46,721 nt of DNA from a virus. Of the stretch, positions 1 through 7,419 are shown piece after piece. A program made the translations under genes and the position numbers. Each line of letters starts with the position of its first letter. Positions within the stretch are counted from its first letter, which is position 1. Location: the IMG/VR virus record IMGVR_UViG_3300028794_000009, positions 1-46,721 of that record. The stretch is one strand, 5' to 3'. The notes under the pieces were generated by a model. It was not told the DNA's origin. It worked only from the letters and a program-made list of their open reading frames with translations, and did not search any database.

Positions 1-681
1 CCGGTCTTATCTCGTCCAAATGGCTTTGCGGAATTTTGTAACGCAGCGCGCGGCGTCATGGTGATAGCCGAGGAGCCATTGACGCAGCAGGCGCTTATTG
101 CCCTCACCGGACTATCCGGACCGGCCGTGCCGTGGCCGAACATGAAACACGTTCTATCGAAAGTCGGGATTAAGTTTATCCCAGGACATGGCTATTGGCG
201 GAACCACATCTATTCTGACGCCGCGCTTAACGTCGTGACGACGGCGAGCAGCCCGCGCCGCATGTCCGTCGTGGTCGAGATGTTTCAGCAGCAAGGCTGG
301 CCGATCGCCGGGCGCACGGCTGGCGAGCGCGGCAATCTATCGTCGCGGCAGATAGCGCAGCGCGTCGCATCCGGAAACCTGTTTATCCGGTCTCTTGGCG
401 GTGGCCTGTATGTGCCGGCAGATCAGCAGGGCAAATTGCCGATGTCGTCAGACGTGGCAAAAGCAATGCTTCTGCTTGGCCCGCGCACTTCCGTTTGCGA
501 TCAGGACGACTTGCGGCTGTTTCGCGTCCTCATGCTGATGGGCAAACTAGGCTATGCCGTCACACGTCTCGCCAGGACGCAGCGTCTAGGCAGGCGTTGC
601 CAGATTGCCAGCGCCGTGTTTACCGATAAGGGGCTGAAGTATCTTGCGCAGATGGCGGGACGGCCGGAGGAGTTTTTTTGA
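1..681 (+). CDS. Hypothetical protein, N-terminus cut by window edge
   Basis: The frame is open from base 1. The first in-frame ATG (base 58) has no Shine-Dalgarno sequence, so the true start probably lies outside the window. The 226 visible residues are basic and globular, with no signal peptide or membrane segment. The segment after ATG 58 has a helix-rich look that could be a winged-helix fold, but I do not recognise a family. The stop overlaps the TTG start of the next gene (TTGA), which places it in the same operon as the primase-helicase. It may be the C-terminal part of the gene starting at 46508: joining the two window ends over the shared CCGG keeps the frame open. Confidence 0.6.
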   Translation, partial: PVLSRPNGFAEFCNAARGVMVIAEEPLTQQALIALTGLSGPAVPWPNMKHVLSKVGIKFIPGHGYWRNHIYSDAALNVVTTASSPRRMSVVVEMFQQQGWPIAGRTAGERGNLSSRQIAQRVASGNLFIRSLGGGLYVPADQQGKLPMSSDVAKAMLLLGPRTSVCDQDDLRLFRVLMLMGKLGYAVTRLARTQRLGRRCQIASAVFTDKGLKYLAQMAGRPEEFF

Positions 682-878
682 CCGCCCGCTATGTCACTCT
701 ACCGACTTCGGCTGAAGTTTTTATCCATGAGTGCGAGATTTGCGGTATTGCTAATGCGCCGTTTGGGTATAACGTGAGCCTTCGCAGGGGAAATCTCGGA
801 CAATGGTATTGCCTGAAGCATAGGCCCGACCCGCTAACTGCCACAACGCGGAACGATGATGACCGAAATAGATTTTGA
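678..878 (+). CDS. Small putative zinc-binding protein (66 aa)
   Basis: The protein has a CxxC pair (CEIC, residues 19-22) and, about 23 residues later, a CxxH (CLKH), which fits a four-ligand zinc finger. It starts at TTG, overlapping the previous stop as TTGA; the purine-rich GGCCGGAGGAG just upstream supplies a ribosome binding site. Its end overlaps the primase-helicase start by 23 bases, so the two are translationally coupled. A DNA- or protein-binding helper for replication is plausible from position only. The function is unknown. Confidence 0.6.
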   Translation: MTARYVTLPTSAEVFIHECEICGIANAPFGYNVSLRRGNLGQWYCLKHRPDPLTATTRNDDDRNRF

Positions 879-3357
879 TAAAATCAAGCGCGACTATTCT
901 ATGCCGGAGATCGCCAGTAAAGGCGGCCTCAAGCTAGACGCGAACGGCCACGAGTTTATAGGGTGCTGCCCGTTCCACGGCGAGAAAACGCCGAGCTTCA
1001 CCATGTATCCGTCGCAGAACGGCTGGAGCTTTCACTGCTTTGGGTGCGGCGCCCACGGCGATAATCTTGATCTGGTGCAGGAGCTATACCAAGTCGGTCA
1101 TCGCGAGGCGGCCGAGATTATCACCGGTGACGATATGTCCTATAAGCCGGTTGCTAAGGACTTCACGTTTACCAAGGACGCCTACCACGGCTATTCGATT
1201 GTCTCGCCGCCAGAGCACGCGCCGCCGTTGCTGGTCGGCGTGCGTACGCCGCCAATCCTCAACCCAAAGCGACTGGATAACGACGGCAAGCCAAAGGTCG
1301 TCACCTACACTCCGAAGGAAGTCTACCCTTACCGCGGCAAGGATGGCACGCTGAAGGGCTACGTTATCCGAGTGGAGTTCGATGGCCGCAAGATCACGCC
1401 CGGCGTCTGGTGGACCGTCAACAAGGAAGTTGGCTTTACCGGCTGGAGCCATGGCAAGCTACCAGAACCGCGCCTGCTCTATAATCTTCACATGCTGGTC
1501 GATCGCCCGCAGGCTCAAGTGCTGTTGGTCGAAGGCGAGAAATGCGCCGATCGCGCAAACCAGGTTATCGGCGACAAGATCGTGGCTGTCACATGGCCGG
1601 GCGGCGGCAAGTCGATTGCAAAAGTCAACTGGAAATATCTCAAAGGCCGTTCCGTCGTGGTCTGGCCTGACAACGATACGGAAGGCTGGCGCACGACACT
1701 CGGCTATTGCGAGAGCGGACGGTGGGTCAAAGGCATTGTCGAGCTTCTGCATGAAGCAGGCGCCGAGCGCGTCAAGGTCATCCACATCACGCGGAACGAA
1801 CGCCCCGACGGATGGGACATTGCCGACGCCGTGGACAAGGACAAGCTGTCAGGCGAGCACATCGGCCTGATCATCAGAAGCCAGATCCAGGAGTGGAGCG
1901 CCGCCAGGCTGCACACATGGAAAGAAAAGGAGATCGAGAACTATGCCAAAGGTACGGCAGCGCAGCAGGATACTGCTTCCATGGGCCAAGCTTCCGGGAT
2001 GGAGGAAGGCCGAACGATTGAAGGGACAGTTAGACCGGCACGACTGGAAGGCGATGAACGAGGAGAGGCTAGCGAAGCTGATAGCGAGCCTCGACAAACG
2101 AGGCAGGTAAGAGGCTTTCACATCTCCGATGAGACATGGAGACAGCATCTTATCATGAAGGCAGACGGCGACGGATTGAAGCCGAACAGCTTGCAGAATT
2201 ACGCGCTCTTGCTGCAATACGAACCCCGTTTTGCCAACATCTTCGCGCTGAATGAGTTCTCAAAAAAAGTCTACCTCATGCGCCGCCCACCGTGGGACGT
2301 ATCAGGGGATCTCGCGAAGTGGACACCGCGCCCGACCAGCGACAGCGATGCAGTAGCCGCGGCGTGCTGGCTGGAATATTGCGGCATGTCGCCGAAGGTT
2401 TCGGACGTTGAAAAAGTCATGCTTCGCGTTGCCGCTCACAACAAATTCAACCCGGTTACGGACAAGCTCGACACGCTGAAATGGGATGGCGTCAAGCGCC
2501 TGCAGGAAGACAAGGACGCGCCCGGCTGGCTATCGTATTATCTCGGCGCCGACGATACGCACATCAACCAGATTTTCGGGATGAAATGGCTTGTCGGCGC
2601 CGTAGCCCGTGCCTATCAGCCCGGCATTAAGATGGACACGATGCTGATCCTCGAAGGCGCGCAGGGATTGAAGAAGTCCACGGCCTTACGCATAATCGCC
2701 GACGCCATCGCGCCGAACCTGTTCACGGACGAAATGAGCGACCCGTCATCGAAAGACGCCGGTATGCAGATGCAAGGCGCGTGGGTAGTTGAAATCGCCG
2801 AGCTTGACGCATTCCGCGCCGCCGAGGTGACAACGCTCAAGGCGTGGCTTGCCCGCCAGGTCGATCGCTTTCGCCCGCCCTATGGCCGCCTTGTCGCCGA
2901 GTTCCCGCGCACCTGTGTATTCGCCGGCACTGTCAACCCGTCGGGCGCAGGATACCTGAAGGACAGCACTGGCAACCGCCGCTTCTGGCCGGTAAAGTGC
3001 GCGGCGATCGATATCGACGGATTGGCAAGAGACGCTGCGCAGTTATGGGCCGAAGCCGTTCACTGCTACCGCAATGGCGCGCAATGGTGGCTTGAGGAAG
3101 AAGAGGAAACGCTTGCCCGCTTCATCCAGGATCAGCGTTATGAAGAAGATCCGTGGTCGAGACTGATCAAAGACAGCGTTGTCGGCAAGACGCACGTGCG
3201 CGTTGTTGACGTGATGAAGGATCTGGATATTCCGAAAAAGGATATGAACGTCTTCGTTAACCATCGTATCGCGAAGTATCTGCAAAAGCAGGGCTGGATC
3301 AGGACGAAGGTTGACGAGGAAACTGTTTTTCACAAGCCGGAAGAGGAGTTATTGTGA
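856..3357 (+). CDS. Primase-helicase: CHC2 zinc finger, TOPRIM, VapE-type ATPase
   Basis: This is a large replication protein. Residues 37-65 form a CHC2-type zinc finger (C38, H41, C61, C64), as in DnaG-family primases. A TOPRIM-like segment follows, with the acidic motif VEGEK (E226, E228) and WPDND about 45 residues later. The C-terminal third resembles the virulence-associated E (VapE) ATPase family. Its P-loop is GAQGLKKST at 601-609, followed by the family-like DPSSKDA and NRRFWP segments. It would prime and unwind phage DNA for the host polymerase, since no phage DNA polymerase is visible. The linker near residues 365-415 is charged and low in complexity. The start is ATG ATG at 856/859; the end overlaps the next ATG. 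Confidence 0.9.
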   Translation: MMTEIDFDKIKRDYSMPEIASKGGLKLDANGHEFIGCCPFHGEKTPSFTMYPSQNGWSFHCFGCGAHGDNLDLVQELYQVGHREAAEIITGDDMSYKPVAKDFTFTKDAYHGYSIVSPPEHAPPLLVGVRTPPILNPKRLDNDGKPKVVTYTPKEVYPYRGKDGTLKGYVIRVEFDGRKITPGVWWTVNKEVGFTGWSHGKLPEPRLLYNLHMLVDRPQAQVLLVEGEKCADRANQVIGDKIVAVTWPGGGKSIAKVNWKYLKGRSVVVWPDNDTEGWRTTLGYCESGRWVKGIVELLHEAGAERVKVIHITRNERPDGWDIADAVDKDKLSGEHIGLIIRSQIQEWSAARLHTWKEKEIENYAKGTAAQQDTASMGQASGMEEGRTIEGTVRPARLEGDERGEASEADSEPRQTRQVRGFHISDETWRQHLIMKADGDGLKPNSLQNYALLLQYEPRFANIFALNEFSKKVYLMRRPPWDVSGDLAKWTPRPTSDSDAVAAACWLEYCGMSPKVSDVEKVMLRVAAHNKFNPVTDKLDTLKWDGVKRLQEDKDAPGWLSYYLGADDTHINQIFGMKWLVGAVARAYQPGIKMDTMLILEGAQGLKKSTALRIIADAIAPNLFTDEMSDPSSKDAGMQMQGAWVVEIAELDAFRAAEVTTLKAWLARQVDRFRPPYGRLVAEFPRTCVFAGTVNPSGAGYLKDSTGNRRFWPVKCAAIDIDGLARDAAQLWAEAVHCYRNGAQWWLEEEEETLARFIQDQRYEEDPWSRLIKDSVVGKTHVRVVDVMKDLDIPKKDMNVFVNHRIAKYLQKQGWIRTKVDEETVFHKPEEELL

Positions 3358-3650
3358 TGTTAAGCAGCCGAATAGACCCACCATTCAAGGAGCAAAGCTT
3401 TGACGACTTTCAGCAATGGATTAATCACGCTTCTGTCTGGCTCACACGCCATCCAGAGTACTGCAATACAGAACATGGCGAAGCAAAAGGATGGCGAGGC
3501 AACCACTTTACGCCGCTCTGCTATGATGGCTTTGGCCGCCGATGCAGGAATGGATCTGATTTTATGCGAGCGCGAGACGAAGGCGCGTTTCCTGTCTGGT
3601 GGATATGGCCTGATCAGATCCCTGATCTGGTGACAGCGAGGAAAAGCTAA
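3357..3650 (+). CDS. Hypothetical protein (97 aa)
   Basis: The gene starts at ATG 3357, overlapping the primase-helicase stop by one base (TGATG), with AGGAG about 10 bases upstream. A GTG three bases earlier is an alternative start. It is rich in aromatic residues, ending with a WWIWPDQIPDL segment, and has three cysteines but no clear metal motif. No membrane segment is seen. It overlaps the next gene as TAATG, so it belongs to the same operon. I do not recognise a family. Confidence 0.6.
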   Translation: MLSSRIDPPFKEQSFDDFQQWINHASVWLTRHPEYCNTEHGEAKGWRGNHFTPLCYDGFGRRCRNGSDFMRARDEGAFPVWWIWPDQIPDLVTARKS

Positions 3651-4012
3651 TGTCCACCGTCCCATGCAATGGCTGCACTATATGCTGCAAGGGAGAACTT
3701 CTTGTGCTCCACCCGCAGGCCGGTGACGATCCGGAGACCTACCTAACGCGCGAGGTTACAAACCCGCTTACCGGCGAACCAGCGCTTGCGCTCCAGCAAA
3801 AGGACAACGGCGATTGCATCTATCTCGGCGAGACAGGCTGCACGATCCACGGTCGAGCGCCGGCCATATGCCGAGAGTTTGATTGCCGCAAGTTCTTTCT
3901 GCGCGCAGGCGACAGAGCGCAGCGCCGTCAGTATGTTAAGCAGGGAGTGATAACAAAAGAGCTTTTGGAAGCAGGCCGAAAGCGCCTGCATACTCTTGAC
4001 CGTACCGACTGA
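3650..4012 (+). CDS. YkgJ-type cysteine-cluster protein (CxxCxxCC)
   Basis: The N-terminus has the CxxCxxCC signature (C6, C9, C12, C13). This is followed by C56, C64, H67, P71, C74 and an FDC triplet ending at C79, the pattern of the YkgJ/YcgN family, a putative zinc- or iron-chelating domain. Its biochemical role is not established. At 120 residues it is a normal-length single-domain member. The TAATG overlap couples it to the upstream gene, and it closes the rightward replication operon just before a strong hairpin. Why a phage keeps this protein next to its primase is unclear; metal loading or redox sensing is only a guess. Confidence 0.8.
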   Translation: MSTVPCNGCTICCKGELLVLHPQAGDDPETYLTREVTNPLTGEPALALQQKDNGDCIYLGETGCTIHGRAPAICREFDCRKFFLRAGDRAQRRQYVKQGVITKELLEAGRKRLHTLDRTD

Positions 4013-4076
4013 TATGTTAAAACAAATCCGCTGTAGTCTGTGGCAGGGCTTTAGCGGTCTCCTCCTCGGGAGAAAC

Positions 4077-4106
4077 GGGCGGCGCTCAGGTCATCAGGCG
4101 CCGCCC
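4077..4106. terminator. Bidirectional terminator-like hairpin between convergent operons
   Basis: There is a perfect 9-bp GC stem, GGGCGGCGC (4077-4085) pairing with GCGCCGCCC (4098-4106), around a 12-base loop. On the plus strand it is followed by AAAATCTTTA, and on the minus strand by GTTTCTCC, so neither T-tract is ideal. It sits where the rightward operon ending at 4012 meets the leftward operon ending at 4094; the left-arm side overlaps the last codons of the VRR-NUC gene. Confidence 0.55.
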
Positions 4107-4423
4107 AAAATCTTTAAGGCGTCTTCCACCGATCGAGCAACGCCAGCCACACCACCGCCGGCAATCACCCAACGCTCCCATTTCTTTTGTCCCTCGCTTT
4201 GCGTATCGCGGCCAACCTTGATTTCTATCGAGGCAAACCGGCCGCTTGCCGTCCATCCGATCAGGTCGCCGCCGCCGCCATCGGCCGGGCCAACGCCATA
4301 TTTGATCTTGCGTTTCTTGCCCTTGTAGCTCGCCAGATATGAACCCGTGTTATTGCGGAACAGCCGTGCACCAGCATCAGACGCCGCCAGGACGATCGCT
4401 TCTGTAAGCTCGTGGGTGTTCAT
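4094..4423 (-). CDS. VRR-NUC domain nuclease (109 aa)
   Basis: This is a small stand-alone nuclease of the PD-(D/E)xK superfamily. A glycine-rich GGGGD segment puts the acidic residue at D53. The ExK pair follows at E67-K69 (EIKVG), and the downstream GQKKW fits the family's Q/K-containing helix. Phage VRR-NUC proteins are thought to process branched or recombining DNA. I chose ATG 4423 because GTGGAG lies just upstream and its ATGA overlaps the stop of the previous gene; an in-frame extension to 4459 looks spurious. It is the last gene of the leftward helicase operon, so repair or recombination in concert with the helicase is likely. Confidence 0.85.
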   Translation of the reverse strand: MNTHELTEAIVLAASDAGARLFRNNTGSYLASYKGKKRKIKYGVGPADGGGGDLIGWTASGRFASIEIKVGRDTQSEGQKKWERWVIAGGGVAGVARSVEDALKILGGA

Positions 4424-4614
4424 GCTCCACCTATCGGGCGGTAGCCCACGCCGTTGCATTCGATATAACCGCCCTTTGCAAGCTCGAACAGCATAAAGCC
4501 AGTGTTCAAAAGCTTTGTCGCTGGCACGTAGCCAGCCGGATATTTACGGCACTCGAACCGCCAGCACTCCATGAATTCCTGCATTTCCTCGCGCATGATT
4601 TCATACTTTTTCAC
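4420..4614 (-). CDS. Hypothetical protein (64 aa)
   Basis: The gene starts at GTG 4614, which overlaps the helicase TGA as GTGA, with a purine-rich GAGAGGGCGGGG upstream. The stop overlaps the VRR-NUC ATG as ATGA. The N-terminal 16 residues are acidic and Met/Glu-rich, and the rest contains two cysteines and hydrophobic patches. No domain is recognised. A longer in-frame reading beginning inside the helicase gene is less likely than this coupled start. Confidence 0.6.
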   Translation of the reverse strand: MKKYEIMREEMQEFMECWRFECRKYPAGYVPATKLLNTGFMLFELAKGGYIECNGVGYRPIGGA

Positions 4615-6113
4615 CGCCCCGCCCTCTCGAAAAACTCCAGCTGCTGCTTGGCCTTGAATTCTTTCTCTTTCCGGGCGCGTTCCCTCAGCGTCCACATGTG
4701 ACCAGACCAACCCTCCGGATTATTATAGCCGCGCCGCTTGCCGAGCGCTAGAAGCTCCTCGAACGACCTGCACTCCCATTCTTCCATCTTCTTCGCGCGC
4801 TTCACGGCCTCGCGGTCAATCTCCTGTAGGTCGCCGTCAACGTGCTCAATCTCTGCACGCTTGGCGGCTCCTCCGCCTAGAAGATCATCGCCATTCCTAA
4901 AACCGCAGTGGCGACAGACGGCAGTATTGCGCGCCAGTTTCGCGCCGCAGCCAGCACACTCCATCAGCGCGCCGACTTCGCGCCGCGCGCCGCCCTTCAG
5001 CGACCATTCTATTTCATCGTCAGGGAGAAAATTGTGCGTCTGGTAACAACCGCCGTGGTCGAGGATAATGCCAGGATAATCCTTTGCGCGCATCGCTCGC
5101 ATTTCCATCTGGATCAGGAGCGGCAGGCTCATCGTCGGCCGGCACAGGCCAACCGTCTCGATCGTCACCGGCAAGCCAGCTTGTGCGGCCAGATCATAGC
5201 CTTCAGTCGCAATCCCGACGTTGGTCATGACATCAATCTCACCGCGCGCCATAGCGACGGCAACGTTGCGCCGCATGTCCGTCGAGCTGTCAGCGTCAAT
5301 GTGTTCGGCCCGAATACCCGCCGAGTTGAACGCTTGCGCATAGCGCTTGCTTGTGTCGATCGTGGTAGCAAAATAAATGGCTTTCGTGTTGAGCGCGTAT
5401 TTCTTGTAGCTAGCAACAATGTCGCCGATGATGACGGCTTTGTTCATCTCCGCATCAACTTCATCGATCGCGTAATCACCCCCGCGAATATGCACCCCGG
5501 CAAGATCCGGCGTCGTCGGCGAGAAATATCGATAGTCGGAAAGGCGGCCAGACTTGATCAGCGCCGCGACTGGCGGCCCTAACACGATATCATCGTATAC
5601 CTCGTCAAGTCCGCGCCCGTCAGATCGAAAGCCAGGCGTCGCGCTTAGCCCGATGAATGTAGTGTCGGGCCATTCATCGACTACCGCGCGCCACGTCCTC
5701 GCCACAGAGCGATGACTTTCATCAACAAAGCATAGCGTGGGCGCCTTGATCTTTTTCATTCTCGATCGCATCGACGCAATCATGCCGATGTGCGCAGGCG
5801 TCCAAGGATTAAGCCAGCGACCAGCAGCAAGAAACGAGTGGTCGATACCGGCGCCCGCGAAAGTCTGGCTTGTTTGTTCCACAAGAAAATCACGATGAGC
5901 GAGAAACACAACGCGCCCGCCTTTATCGAGCGCCGACTTTGCAATCAGCGTGGCAACGAAGGTTTTCCCAAACCCGCACGCCGCCTGCACCATTAGCCGA
6001 GGCTTGCGCTTAATGCCCTTGGCTGTAAGCCGTGACTGGATCTCGCGCAGCTTTTCGCGCGCGTCATTGATGAGTTTGATTTGGTCCTGATCAGGGAGCA
6101 TTGAAAAGCTCAT
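4611..6113 (-). CDS. SF2 DNA helicase with C-terminal zinc ribbon
   Basis: This is a DEAD/DEAH-like superfamily 2 helicase of the SSL2/type III restriction helicase group. Walker A is CGFGKT at 46-51, Walker B is DESH at 131-134, motif III is SAT at 157-159 and a motif VI-like QMEMRAMR is near residue 345. A zinc ribbon follows (C386, C389, then CxxC about 12 residues on), and the C-terminal tail is basic and charged. At 500 residues the length is normal. ATG 6113 is preferred over an upstream in-frame extension that would add a hydrophobic leader lying wholly within the preceding gene; ATG 6101 is the alternative. It probably remodels replication forks or recombination intermediates with the RecT system. 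Confidence 0.88.
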   Translation of the reverse strand: MSFSMLPDQDQIKLINDAREKLREIQSRLTAKGIKRKPRLMVQAACGFGKTFVATLIAKSALDKGGRVVFLAHRDFLVEQTSQTFAGAGIDHSFLAAGRWLNPWTPAHIGMIASMRSRMKKIKAPTLCFVDESHRSVARTWRAVVDEWPDTTFIGLSATPGFRSDGRGLDEVYDDIVLGPPVAALIKSGRLSDYRYFSPTTPDLAGVHIRGGDYAIDEVDAEMNKAVIIGDIVASYKKYALNTKAIYFATTIDTSKRYAQAFNSAGIRAEHIDADSSTDMRRNVAVAMARGEIDVMTNVGIATEGYDLAAQAGLPVTIETVGLCRPTMSLPLLIQMEMRAMRAKDYPGIILDHGGCYQTHNFLPDDEIEWSLKGGARREVGALMECAGCGAKLARNTAVCRHCGFRNGDDLLGGGAAKRAEIEHVDGDLQEIDREAVKRAKKMEEWECRSFEELLALGKRRGYNNPEGWSGHMWTLRERARKEKEFKAKQQLEFFERAGR

Positions 6114-6312
6114 GCCTAGCGTGGACAATGGTATCCGGACGCCCAAGCATGACGACACCAGAAAGGCCAAGACCGATAATATTATAATTGCGGTCAACCT
6201 GAATTATAGGGTCGCAGCCAGATACCCACCTTTCTAGGCAGTCACGAATGACGGCTTCGTCATACGCCATCTTCTCGGCTATCTTGGCCGACACATAACT
6301 ATTGCGGTCCAT
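6091..6312 (-). CDS. Hypothetical protein (73 aa)
   Basis: ATG 6312 is preceded by AAGGAG at a good distance. The first half is helical and charged, the second half is more hydrophobic and probably beta. The end overlaps the helicase start by about 22 bases and the beginning overlaps the NrdR-like gene by 14, so it is tightly packed in the leftward early operon. There is no family match by eye. Confidence 0.6.
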   Translation of the reverse strand: MDRNSYVSAKIAEKMAYDEAVIRDCLERWVSGCDPIIQVDRNYNIIGLGLSGVVMLGRPDTIVHARHELFNAP

Positions 6313-6589
6313 CCAGAATTCTCCTTATCCGCCCAGCCGTACACCCAAGCTTTTCCGCTATCGCTATCGGGCTAAACCCTCGCGACCGGAGCGCACGCAC
6401 CTGATCTTTCGTGATTGCCGGCCCGGTCTTTTTCTCCGGCTTTTTCTTGACTTCAATTGCCGTCTCGATCGTAGAGTACCGAAACCCACAGACACAAGAG
6501 CGACGACGCTTTACCGCGTTTCCGTATGGTCGGCTATCAAGGACATTACTGTAGAGCGACGAGCAGACCGGGCATATAATCCCGCTCAT
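6299..6589 (-). CDS. NrdR-like zinc ribbon fused to a helix-turn-helix
   Basis: Residues 1-43 closely follow the N-terminal zinc ribbon of NrdR. C6/C9 are followed by the DSRP segment (18-21), a KRRR stretch (27-30) and C32/C34-G with aromatic residues. The second pair is CVC here rather than CxxC. NrdR's ATP-cone domain is absent. Instead a Lys/Pro-rich linker (48-58) leads into a helix-turn-helix near residues 60-92, of the kind seen in resolvases and sigma-like regulators. This suggests a small DNA-binding regulator. ATG 6589 overlaps the previous stop as ATGA. Whether it reads NrdR boxes in the host or phage genome cannot be judged here. Confidence 0.72.
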   Translation of the reverse strand: MSGIICPVCSSLYSNVLDSRPYGNAVKRRRSCVCGFRYSTIETAIEVKKKPEKKTGPAITKDQVRALRSRGFSPIAIAEKLGCTAGRIRRILDGPQ

Positions 6590-6864
6590 CCCGTCACCGT
6601 CACGTCAAACGGACGGCCACATACCTGACAAACATTATCCGGCAAGCAGCCGCGCACCTGAAGCATGAACTGTTCGGCGTTGTCTTCCGGCTTGTGCGCG
6701 GCGGCATAGCGCAGGATTGCGTTGCTGTATTTCACCGGCACCTCGCCCGTATAGCGCCAGCCATAATTCTTGTTTGTTATCAGGCTTGGCGCCACGCCGG
6801 CAGCATCAGCCAAGCGGCGCAGGGAGCCGAATAGGTGCCCCAGGGTTTCGACTTTATTTTGCAT
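6586..6864 (-). CDS. YdaS/Cro-like HTH regulator with C-terminal CxxC
   Basis: The 92-residue protein starts at ATG 6864, behind a GGGGGT ribosome binding site. Residues 7-45 have the pattern of YdaS/Cro-type HTH proteins: a 'GSLRRLADAAGV' helix pair, then a recognition helix beginning at SLIT and a conserved-looking VPVKYSNAI helix. The C-terminus has CQVC, perhaps half of a metal site shared in a dimer. It lies second in the leftward operon, just downstream of the divergent promoter region, the usual place for a Cro-like repressor that controls its own promoter. An in-frame upstream extension to 6912 looks unlikely. Confidence 0.65.
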   Translation of the reverse strand: MQNKVETLGHLFGSLRRLADAAGVAPSLITNKNYGWRYTGEVPVKYSNAILRYAAAHKPEDNAEQFMLQVRGCLPDNVCQVCGRPFDVTVTG

Positions 6865-7039
6865 TGTCCAGACCCCCCACACTCGGAACCTTACGCCATT
6901 CCTTGGCGCCATTGACCAGTTCGACCCACAACTGTTCTAGAACATGGCTGTTCCACCGCAGGCTGTTAGTCGGCTGCCACGCCTCCGCTCGGCTGACTTT
7001 CGTCTCATGGATCTTTATTGTCTTGCCGTCATCAATCAT
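6854..7039 (-). CDS. Hypothetical protein, first gene of leftward early operon (61 aa)
   Basis: ATG 7039 has a strong AGGAGAG ribosome binding site and is the first gene after the divergent control region. The protein is short and tryptophan-rich (four Trp) with no recognised motif. The stop overlaps the following HTH gene's start by 11 bases, so the two are probably coupled. A regulatory or host-takeover role would fit the position, but nothing in the sequence shows it. Confidence 0.6.
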   Translation of the reverse strand: MIDDGKTIKIHETKVSRAEAWQPTNSLRWNSHVLEQLWVELVNGAKEWRKVPSVGGLDNAK

Positions 7040-7075
7040 TTAATTCTCTCCTGATCACTCCATATGTGCATTTTG

Positions 7076-7107
7076 ATATTGACACGCCAGCCGCACTGCG
7101 TCAATAG
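7076..7107. promoter_or_regulatory. Overlapping divergent promoter-like elements
   Basis: ATTGACAC (7078-7085) and GCGTCAAT (7098-7105) form an inverted pair with one mismatch and a 12-base spacer. On the plus strand TTGACA (7079-7084) can act as a -35 with a weak -10 near 7102-7107. On the minus strand TTGACG (7104-7099) can act as a -35 with CAATAT (7081-7076) as -10. The two promoters would occupy the same DNA, so polymerase binding in one direction should block the other. TGATCA palindromes flank the region at 7052, 7111 and 7124; the last covers the start of the rightward gene. Confidence 0.4.
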
Positions 7108-7122
7108 TAATGATCATAGTTG

Positions 7123-7419
7123 ATGATCAAAACTGAAACCTGCCAAATGACCACAGATATCATGTCCGCCCTGACTTTTATTAAACACAACATCATCACG
7201 CAAAGCGAGTGGCGCCGCAATGGCAAGCCTGCCTATGGCGAGCCGAGCAAATGGAACGAATTTCGCATGGGCAATAAGTCAATGCAGATGACGATTTCGA
7301 AGGAAACCCAAGCCGCAATTCGCAGGTTCACGGAGATAGGGCCAGACGCTGCAAAAGGTGGGAGCTTGTACGTCGTCAACGCGGCCGGCTTGGCGTATCT
7401 GGAGGCTAACAACCAATGA
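7123..7419 (+). CDS. Hypothetical protein, first gene of recombination operon (98 aa)
   Basis: The frame starts at ATG 7123, or at TTG 7120, without an obvious ribosome binding site. Later ATGs at 7147 and 7162 are alternatives. It may be translated from a nearly leaderless message, given promoter-like elements only about 20-40 bases upstream. The protein is basic in its first half and ends in a short helical segment (AAGLAYLEANNQ). No domain is recognised. The stop overlaps the exonuclease ATG as ATGA. An operator-like TGATCA lies across the start. Confidence 0.5.
   Translation: MIKTETCQMTTDIMSALTFIKHNIITQSEWRRNGKPAYGEPSKWNEFRMGNKSMQMTISKETQAAIRRFTEIGPDAAKGGSLYVVNAAGLAYLEANNQ

Noticed and set aside
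6170-6195. AT-rich palindrome with a perfect TATAAT before the helicase gene
   Set aside because: No -35 element lies at a useful distance on either strand, and the sequence is within a coding gene; it may be chance.
6586-6864. Lysogeny module suggested by Cro-like HTH at a divergent promoter
   Set aside because: No integrase, excisionase, partition gene or attachment-site-like tRNA fragment is visible, so temperate life cannot be claimed.
7052-7129. TGATCA as a specific operator (also at 42890)
   Set aside because: The six-base palindrome is expected about a dozen times by chance in this window. Clustering in control regions is suggestive only, so it was kept as a side remark.
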